20,154 bases of DNA. Origin: Ornithomonoglobus_A sp034090805 (GTDB taxonomy: Bacteria > Bacillota > Clostridia > UBA1381). The stretch is from contig JAXDRV010000038.1 of NCBI GenBank assembly GCA_034090805.1, positions 1 through 20,154 on the forward strand, in the 5' to 3' direction. The stretch's first letter is position 1. Each line of letters opens with the position of its first letter. The position numbers and the translations under genes are program-made. The notes beneath the pieces are model-generated. The model worked only from the letters and a program-made list of their open reading frames with translations, made no database searches and was not told where the DNA came from. This document shows, piece after piece, positions 15,061-20,154 of the stretch.

Positions 15061-15310
15061 TGAACAATTATGAAACGCAGCCGCATAGCGGCTTAAAAGC
15101 GTTTCATAATTGTTCAGGTGCAAGGATTTTTTCATAAATATGAAAAAATCCTTGCACCCCCAATAAATATTTTGTTCTCAAAATATTTATTGGGGCAGAC
15201 TTTATCAATGCGAACTGTGTAAAATCTCTGATTTTACACGAAAAATTTTGACAATAGTCATAATTTTTCCAAATGCGATTGAAAATCGCATTTGTTCAGT
15301 GAGCATTAAA
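15061..15310 (+). repeat. Hairpin-array repeat, copy A (six consecutive palindromes)
   Basis: Six palindromes nearly end to end. H1: 15061-15078 with 15099-15116 (18 bp). H2: 15118-15135 with 15140-15157 (18 bp, 4-base loop). H3: 15158-15174 with 15179-15195 (17 bp, 4-base loop). H4: 15217-15226 with 15230-15239 (10 bp). H5: 15240-15252 with 15257-15269 (one mismatch). H6: 15271-15280 with 15284-15293 (10 bp). H4-H6, the spacer before them and the right arm of H3 recur inverted at 20022-20154. No protein frame fits. It lies between the spoVAE stop and the PL8 gene. Confidence 0.85.
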
Positions 15311-15319
15311 TATAATATG

Positions 15320-15349
15320 ATTATATCCCGTTAAGCGCCGTAAGGTCAA
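15320..15349 (-). promoter_or_regulatory. Predicted promoter of the PL8 gene
   Basis: TTGACC (15344-15349, read on minus), an 18-base spacer, then a perfect TATAAT (15320-15325). It is in the gap after spoVAE, pointing at PL8. The transcript would have a leader of about 450 bases containing the hairpin array and the 145-bp structured repeat. Confidence 0.55.
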
Positions 15350-15392
15350 TAGGCAATTTATTAACTCAATATGGCAATTTTTAAAATATACG

Positions 15393-15749
15393 TTATTTTT
15401 TTGGCTTTGAACGGAAAAACACAGCCGTTAAAAAGCCGAAAATTATTGAGGCGCTTATTCCTGCGGCAGATGCCTTCAATCCTCCCGTCAAAATCCCCAT
15501 CCAGCCGTTTTCGGCAACGGCCTTTTTCACGCCCTCGCAAAGAGTGTATCCAAATCCCGTAAGCGGCACGGTTGCTCCCGCACCCGCAAAATCCACAAGC
15601 CGTCCGTACCAGCCGAAAAGCTGCAAAAATACTCCCGCAACAACAAACGAAACGAGTATTCGTGCCGGAGTAAGCTTTGTTTTGTCAATCAAAATCTGAC
15701 CTACAACGCATATAAGTCCTCCTATAATAAATGCTTTTAAATAATTCAT
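15393..15749 (-). CDS. spoVAE: Stage V sporulation protein AE (SpoVAE/SpoVAEB)
   Basis: A 118-residue integral membrane protein, normal for SpoVAE. Four hydrophobic stretches are visible (about 4-20, 28-48, 54-68, 82-112), with the family's GQILIDKTKLTPARILVSFVVAGV and the glycine-rich GAGATVPLTGFG...GVKKAVAENGWMGILTGGLKASAAGISASI segment. SpoVA proteins form the channel that loads dipicolinic acid into the forespore and releases it on germination. AAAGGAG lies 7 bases before the ATG. The gene follows spoVAD by 21 bases, so the two are cotranscribed. Ends in a basic tail (RSKPKK). Confidence 0.93.
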   Translation of the reverse strand: MNYLKAFIIGGLICVVGQILIDKTKLTPARILVSFVVAGVFLQLFGWYGRLVDFAGAGATVPLTGFGYTLCEGVKKAVAENGWMGILTGGLKASAAGISASIIFGFLTAVFFRSKPKK

Positions 15750-15770
15750 ACCGATTCTCCTTTCCGAAAA

Positions 15771-16784
15771 TCACTCCGCCGATATTGCAACCGCATGAGC
15801 TATCGCCGGTATGCTTTCGCCCTGCTGCAGCGACATCGTATTCATCAGCGCACCCGTTGCCATCAGCAGCACCTTTTTCAGCTTTTTCTGCTTTAACAGC
15901 TTGTACACATGACCGCAGAATACCGACCCGCAGCAGCCGCAGCCGCTGCCGCCCGAATGTACGTCCTGTGCGTCCGTATCGAAAATAAGCTTTCCGCAGT
16001 CGCTGTGTATGCCGGCTATATTATAGCCGTTTTCGCCCATAAGCTTGACAAGGATATCCGATCCGATAAATCCCAAATCTCCCGTTAAAATCAAATCATA
16101 CTCAGACGGCTGAATATTCAGATCGTTAAAATGTGCCGTCAAGGTGTCGATTGCCGCCGGAGCCATCGCCGCACCCATATTGTTTGCGTCCGTAACGCCC
16201 ATGTCTATAATTTTCCCCGCAGTTACGTGGGTTATCCTCGGTCCTTCGCCCTCCGACGCGATTATTGCACAGCCTGAGCCTGTTACGGTCCACTGCGCCG
16301 CCGGCGGTCTTTGACCTCCGTATTCGAGAGGATAGCGGAACTGCTTTTCAGCACTGCAAAAATGACTCGACGTTACGCACAGAGTCCGTTTTGCAAAGCC
16401 TCCGTCAACAAGCATTGCTCCGAGGGATAAGCTTTCCGACATTGTCGAGCAAGCGCCGTACAGCCCGAAATACGGTATCTGCAAATCTCTCATTCCGTAA
16501 TTTGCACCGACGCATTGATTCAGCAAGTCCCCGGCAAGAATGTAATCAATATCCGCCGGCGTAAGCGCCGCACGCTCAATAGTGAGGATTGCCGTATGCT
16601 TTTGCAATGCGCTCTCCGCTCTTTCCCATGATTCCTGTCCCAAACGGTCGTCCGTCAGAATTTCGTCAAAGGAATCGGCAAGCGGCCCCTCGCCCTCCTT
16701 TTGTCCGACAACTCCGCAGGCATTTATTATAACAGGACGGTTCTTAAGCTCAACCGTCTGTTTTCCTATTTTTTTTACACACAT
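15771..16784 (-). CDS. spoVAD: Stage V sporulation protein AD (SpoVAD)
   Basis: A 337-residue thiolase-fold SpoVAD, the soluble dipicolinate-binding member of the SpoVA complex on the inner forespore membrane. Visible: IGKQTVELKNRPVIINACGVVGQKEGEG at the N-terminus; the LYGACSTMSESLSLGAMLVDGG segment with the thiolase-position Cys at about 112; PPAAQWTVTGSGCAIIA; and SDCGKLIFD...HSGGSGCGCCGSVFCG near the C-terminus. The start at 16784 is fixed by GGAGG seven bases upstream; a longer frame to 16817 lacks a ribosome site. Normally spoVAC lies directly upstream, but here the preceding gene is an aminotransferase. A forespore-type promoter candidate overlaps that gene's stop. Confidence 0.95.
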   Translation of the reverse strand: MCVKKIGKQTVELKNRPVIINACGVVGQKEGEGPLADSFDEILTDDRLGQESWERAESALQKHTAILTIERAALTPADIDYILAGDLLNQCVGANYGMRDLQIPYFGLYGACSTMSESLSLGAMLVDGGFAKRTLCVTSSHFCSAEKQFRYPLEYGGQRPPAAQWTVTGSGCAIIASEGEGPRITHVTAGKIIDMGVTDANNMGAAMAPAAIDTLTAHFNDLNIQPSEYDLILTGDLGFIGSDILVKLMGENGYNIAGIHSDCGKLIFDTDAQDVHSGGSGCGCCGSVFCGHVYKLLKQKKLKKVLLMATGALMNTMSLQQGESIPAIAHAVAISAE

Positions 16785-16818
16785 AAAAAAACCTCCGTAA
16801 TATTGTACCTTGTACATA

Positions 16819-16847
16819 TATTATGGAGATTTTTTGATTTTTATTCC
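16819..16847 (-). promoter_or_regulatory. Candidate sigma-G-type promoter for spoVAD-spoVAE
   Basis: Read on minus: GGAATA (16842-16847), 16 bases, CATAATA (16819-16825). The known forespore sigma-G pattern is roughly TGAATA, 17-18 bases, CATACTA, so both boxes are near-matches with a slightly short spacer. It overlaps the last codons of the aminotransferase and would let the spore genes be expressed independently. Confidence 0.4.
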
Positions 16848-18127
16848 GAACAAAGCAGCTTTTCTATACTTGCCAGCTTAACACTTGCAACAAACACCTC
16901 GCACGCCTGCGTAAGCTCCTCCGGAGTCGGCAGCGTAGGCGCAATTCTGATGTTTGAGTCTGACGGGTCGTTCTTGTACGGATATGTAGCTCCCGCACCC
17001 GTCATCACAACTCCAGCCTCCGCACACAGAGCCACAACTCTCTTTGCGCAGCCCTCAAGCGTATTGAATGATATAAAATACCCGCCCTTAGGCTTTGTCC
17101 ATGTGCATATGCCCGAATTTCCAAGCTCTCTTTCAAGAGCATCAAGCACCGCCTCGAATTTCGGTCTTATAAGCTCGGCGTGTTTTTGCATATGCTTTTT
17201 CATGCCGTCCGCATCACCGAAAAATTTCACATGGCGCATTTGGTTTATTTTATCGTGACCTATGGTCTGAATTGTAAGCTGTTTTTTGATAAAATCAAGA
17301 TTCGCCTTTGATGAAGCAAGCACGGCAACTCCGCTGCCCGGCAGAGAAATCTTCGACGTTGACGCAAATTCGTACACCATATCGGGATTTCCCGCTTTTT
17401 CACATTCATCTATAATATTAAGCAGCACGTCCTCATCACCGGGATAAAGGTCATGGATTCCGTAGGCGTTGTCCCAGTAAATCCTGAAATCCTCAGCCGC
17501 CGGCTTCAGCGCCGCCATGCGCTTTACGACCTCGTCCGAATACGTTACGCCCGTCGGATTTGAATACTTCGGCACGCACCATATTCCCTTTACGTATTCG
17601 TCACTGCCGACAAGCTTCTCAACCATATCCATGTCGGGGCCGTTTTCGTCCATGGGAACGTTTATCATCTCTATTCCGAAAAACTCGGTTATTGCAAAAT
17701 GCCTGTCGTAACCCGGCACAGGGCAGAGAAACTTAACAGGCTTGTCAAGCTTCATCCACGGTGTTGAGCCGTTTACGCCGTGAGTCATTGAGCGTGATAC
17801 TGTGTCGTACATGATATTTAATGAAGAATTGCCGTATACTATCACATTATCCGGCGATACCTCAAGCATATCAGCCATAAGCTTTCTGCATTCCGCCGTT
17901 CCCTCAAGAACACCGTAATTTCTGAAATCCATGCCGTCCTCTCCGCTCATTGCGTCCGAGGAATTCATAATATCGATTATATCAGCCGAAATATCAAGCT
18001 GATTCGTTCCGGGCTTGCCCCTTGCCATGTTCAGCTTAAGTCCGAGCGCTCTTAAATCCTCATATCTGCGGACGGCACTTTCCTTTTCCTTTAACAGTTC
18101 TTCCTTTGTCATTTCAGTCAGTAACAC
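16841..18127 (-). CDS. PLP-dependent aminotransferase, class I-like (aspartate aminotransferase family)
   Basis: A 428-residue cytoplasmic fold-type I aminotransferase. Seen: substrate-end ARGKPGTNQLD and NYGVLEGTAECRKLMADML; VYGNSSLNIMYD (PLP phosphate region); CPVPGYDRHF; YSNPTG with PLP Asn near 190; YWDNAY with Asp near 219 and Tyr near 222; FASTSKISLPGSG with Schiff-base Lys near 259; and NIRIAP with the carboxylate-binding Arg. The long N-terminus and KLNMARGKP motif resemble the group annotated as putative aspartate aminotransferases related to the MocR C-terminal domain. I start at GTG 18127: AAGGAGG is 8 bases before it, whereas the upstream ATG (18175) lies beside the -10 box and cannot be in a transcript starting near 18157. 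The amino-acid substrate is not resolvable. Confidence 0.9.
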   Translation of the reverse strand: MLLTEMTKEELLKEKESAVRRYEDLRALGLKLNMARGKPGTNQLDISADIIDIMNSSDAMSGEDGMDFRNYGVLEGTAECRKLMADMLEVSPDNVIVYGNSSLNIMYDTVSRSMTHGVNGSTPWMKLDKPVKFLCPVPGYDRHFAITEFFGIEMINVPMDENGPDMDMVEKLVGSDEYVKGIWCVPKYSNPTGVTYSDEVVKRMAALKPAAEDFRIYWDNAYGIHDLYPGDEDVLLNIIDECEKAGNPDMVYEFASTSKISLPGSGVAVLASSKANLDFIKKQLTIQTIGHDKINQMRHVKFFGDADGMKKHMQKHAELIRPKFEAVLDALERELGNSGICTWTKPKGGYFISFNTLEGCAKRVVALCAEAGVVMTGAGATYPYKNDPSDSNIRIAPTLPTPEELTQACEVFVASVKLASIEKLLCSE

Positions 18128-18163
18128 AGGCGTTTCCTCCTTAATTGCTGTTTCCTGATTTAT

Positions 18164-18192
18164 ATTATATCGCAAATGCTTTTACTATTCAA
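18164..18192 (-). promoter_or_regulatory. Promoter of the aminotransferase gene
   Basis: TTGAAT (18187-18192, read on minus), a 17-base spacer and a perfect TATAAT (18164-18169). Transcription would begin near 18157, leaving a 30-base leader with AAGGAGG (18136-18142) ahead of the GTG start. Confidence 0.75.
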
Positions 18193-18237
18193 TAGCAAGG
18201 TAAAATCTTTGTAAAAAATAAATAAGCCGATGTTTTG

Positions 18238-18264
18238 CCGCATAATGTTTTTTATGCGGTTTTT
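18238..18264 (+). terminator. Hairpin between argS and the aminotransferase gene
   Basis: CCGCATAA (18238-18245) pairs perfectly with TTATGCGG (18252-18259) across a 6-base loop. The T-run follows on the + strand (18260-18264), so it has terminator form for + strand transcripts. On the minus strand, where argS ends at 18275, only a distant T-rich stretch follows. It is probably the argS end, possibly bidirectional. Confidence 0.45.
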
Positions 18265-18274
18265 ATGCGAAGTC

Positions 18275-19975
18275 TTACATACTCTCAACGGTTTCTATTC
18301 CCAGAAGGTAAAGCGCCGATTTTATCACCGTGCAGACTGCGTCTGTTATGGCAAGCCTTGCCTTTTTCGTTTCCTCGTCAACGTCACCCTTCATTATCGG
18401 ATTCGTGTTGTAGAATTTGTTAAAGGATTTCGCAAGATTTGTCACATATCGGTTTACATAAAACGGCTCGTTTCTTTCGGCTGCGTCCTTTACCGCATCG
18501 CCGTATGCGTTCAGCTGCTTAAGGAGCGTGTATTCCTCATCGGAAACCGCCTTTGACATATCAGCGTCCGAATAATCAATATCCGCCGCACGTCTTAATA
18601 TGCTTCTGCCTCTTGCATAGCTGTACTGGCAGTACGGAGCGGACTCGCCCTCAAAATCAAGCATACTTTCCCACGAGAACACTATATCCTTCTCACGTGA
18701 ATTTTTCAGGAATGTGTACAAAATCGCACCTATGCCTATCTTCTTTGACTTTTCGTCAATATCCTCCATATCGGGATTATTTTCTTTTATTATTGCCTTT
18801 GTTTTTTCAATTGATTCGTTAAGCACGTCCTCAAGGAAAACAACATCTCCGTGACGTGTGGACATACTCTTACCGGGCAGCTTTACAAGTCCGAAATTCA
18901 CGTGCTCACAGCCCTCGCTCCAGTCCCAGCCCGCTTTTTTCATAACGGCAAAAATCTGCTTAAAATGCAGTGCCTGAGGCGTACCGACAACATATATGTT
19001 TTTGTAAAAATCATACGTCCTGTGACGGTACAGTGCCGCCGCAATATCACGTGTTGCGTAAATCGTTGCGCCGTCCGATTTCAATATTATACACGGCGGC
19101 ATATTCAGCTCCGAAAGGTCAACCACCTGCGCTCCGTCACTTTCGGTCAGAAGTCCCTTATCACGCAGAATTTCCACAACCTCGTCCATTTTATCCGAAT
19201 AAAACGCCTCACCGTTATACGAATCAAACCTAACGCCGAGCATATCATACACTCTGTTAAACTCAACAAGGCTTATATCCTTGAAATATTTCCAAAGTGC
19301 CGTTGTTTCCTCGTCACCATCCTCAAGCTTCTTGAAATATCCTCTTGCCTCCTCGTCAAGTGCGGGGTCTTTTTCCGCCTCCTCGTGGAATTTGACGTAG
19401 ATTTTAAGCAGCTCGTTTATCGGATCCTTTTCGATTACCTCTCTGTCGCCCCATCTTTTGTAAGCGCATATAAGCTTGCCGAACTGCGTACCCCAGTCAC
19501 CGAGGTGATTGAGCGATTCAACGCTGTAGCCGAGATGCTTGTAAATTCTCGCAAGCGAATTTCCGACTGCCGTTGAGAACAAATGCCCTATATGGAACGG
19601 CTTTGCGATATTCGGCGACGAATATTCAACAAGAACCTTTCTGCCGCCGCCCAAATCCGAGCGTCCCCAGTCGGCTCCGGCAGCCTTTATGCCGTCAACC
19701 ACCTCAGCCGCAAAAAGTGCTCTGTCAAAAAAGAAATTAAGATATCCGCCCGCCTGCTCCACTTTCGCAACAGCGCCGCCGGCGGGGAATTTTTCCGCAA
19801 GCTCCTTGGCAATAAGCGGCGGAGCCTTGCGCATTACCTTTGCCAAAGGAAAACACGGAAACGCCAAATCTCCCATTTTCTCATCGGGAGGAACCTCCAC
19901 GGCATTTTCTATCGTTTCACGCTCAAGACCCGTGAGCGAAACGAGATTATCGATAACGTATTTTTTGAAATCCAT
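18275..19975 (-). CDS. argS: Arginyl-tRNA synthetase
   Basis: A complete 566-residue class I synthetase that charges tRNA-Arg in the cytoplasm. Domains: N-terminal Add1 domain (about 1-85, with NAVEVPPDEKMGDLAFPCFPLAK), catalytic Rossmann core with VEYSSPNIAKPFHIGHL (HIGH at 128-131) and LNHLGDWGTQFGKL, the ILKSDGATIYATRDIAAALYR segment, a KMSKS-equivalent GKSMSTRHG at 368-376, then the DALR anticodon-binding domain (about 440-566, YARGRSILRRA near its start). Length is normal for the family. AAAGGA is 9 bases before the ATG. A TATAAT at 20016-20021 is a possible -10, just outside the inverted repeat, but no good -35 matches it. It stands alone, not in an operon with the genes downstream. Confidence 0.97.
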   Translation of the reverse strand: MDFKKYVIDNLVSLTGLERETIENAVEVPPDEKMGDLAFPCFPLAKVMRKAPPLIAKELAEKFPAGGAVAKVEQAGGYLNFFFDRALFAAEVVDGIKAAGADWGRSDLGGGRKVLVEYSSPNIAKPFHIGHLFSTAVGNSLARIYKHLGYSVESLNHLGDWGTQFGKLICAYKRWGDREVIEKDPINELLKIYVKFHEEAEKDPALDEEARGYFKKLEDGDEETTALWKYFKDISLVEFNRVYDMLGVRFDSYNGEAFYSDKMDEVVEILRDKGLLTESDGAQVVDLSELNMPPCIILKSDGATIYATRDIAAALYRHRTYDFYKNIYVVGTPQALHFKQIFAVMKKAGWDWSEGCEHVNFGLVKLPGKSMSTRHGDVVFLEDVLNESIEKTKAIIKENNPDMEDIDEKSKKIGIGAILYTFLKNSREKDIVFSWESMLDFEGESAPYCQYSYARGRSILRRAADIDYSDADMSKAVSDEEYTLLKQLNAYGDAVKDAAERNEPFYVNRYVTNLAKSFNKFYNTNPIMKGDVDEETKKARLAITDAVCTVIKSALYLLGIETVESM

Positions 19976-20021
19976 TATTTACAGTCCTTTCATAGCTGTC
20001 ATCAATCAACTTTAAATTATA

Positions 20022-20154
20022 TAATGCTCACTGAACAAATGCGTTTTTCAATCGCATTTGGAAAAATTATGACTTTTGTCAAATTTTTTCGTGTAAAATC
20101 AGAGATTTTACACAGTTCGCATAGATAAAGTCTGCCCTAACAAATATTTTGTGA
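20022..20154 (-). repeat. Hairpin-array repeat, copy B (inverted, runs off the window)
   Basis: Reverse complement of about 15180-15310 with few differences. It keeps the TGAGCATTA end, the H6, H5 and H4 palindromes and the CAGACTTTATC spacer. The H4 palindrome (20091-20113) is unchanged; H6 (20038-20060) has one mismatched pair. The copy continues beyond base 20154, where the other arm of H3 would lie. It sits directly upstream of argS. Confidence 0.85.

Noticed and set aside
15118..15195. H2 and H3 of the hairpin array as ordinary intrinsic terminators of spoVAE
   Set aside because: Stems are strong but lack a T-run on the minus strand side, lie 200 bases past the stop codon, and a promoter precedes them. 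They belong to a dispersed repeat.
15061..15310. CRISPR array
   Set aside because: The palindromes are different from each other and there are no regular direct repeats with unique spacers, nor any cas gene.
14862..15392. Insertion sequence remnant in the largest non-coding gap
   Set aside because: No transposase fragment in any frame and no clear terminal repeats with target duplication. The gap is accounted for by the promoter and the two repeat types.

Overview
The window looks like chromosome of an endospore-forming, S-layer-bearing low-to-mid GC Firmicute, probably a gut or other anaerobic Clostridium-type bacterium. The evidence is spoVAD/spoVAE, S-layer-homology (SLH) anchored exoproteins, an ECF vitamin transporter, FeoA-type iron genes and a secreted family 8 polysaccharide lyase. 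Every gene I accept is on the minus strand, so transcription runs from high to low coordinates.

Layout in the direction of transcription: (1) inverted copy B of a palindrome-rich repeat (20154-20022), then argS; (2) a PLP aminotransferase with its own promoter; (3) spoVAD-spoVAE without spoVAC; (4) a 530-bp non-coding stretch holding a promoter, an array of six hairpins (copy A of the same repeat) and a second, different structured repeat of about 145 bp; (5) a secreted PL8 lyase; (6) a promoter and cobalamin riboswitch with a terminator just upstream of a start codon; (7) a tight five-gene operon under that riboswitch: a 1629-aa GLUG/DUF4430/SLH protein, a 521-aa alpha/alpha-toroid SLH protein, a membrane-tethered DUF4430 protein, an ECF T component, and one polypeptide fusing both ECF ATPases to a membrane S-like domain; (8) two feoA genes behind a promoter that overlaps DtxR-like palindromes, followed by another copy of the 145-bp repeat at the window edge.

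The most interesting system is the riboswitch operon. Vertebrate intrinsic factor and transcobalamin bind B12 between an N-terminal alpha6/alpha6 barrel and a C-terminal beta domain related to DUF4430. Here the same two domain types occur on separate polypeptides. The two largest carry SLH cell-wall anchors, and a third DUF4430 copy is tethered to the membrane beside an ECF importer. I infer a surface-to-membrane corrinoid capture and relay route: wall-bound split binding proteins, then the membrane-tethered DUF4430 protein, then the ECF transporter. The domain assignments and riboswitch are read from sequence and family knowledge; the relay is inference.

The second notable item is the 145-bp repeat. 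Two copies have different bases in one stem but both still pair, which suggests a conserved folded RNA or DNA element. Its 3' hairpin module also occurs alone before two ECF genes, always abutting the Shine-Dalgarno sequence.
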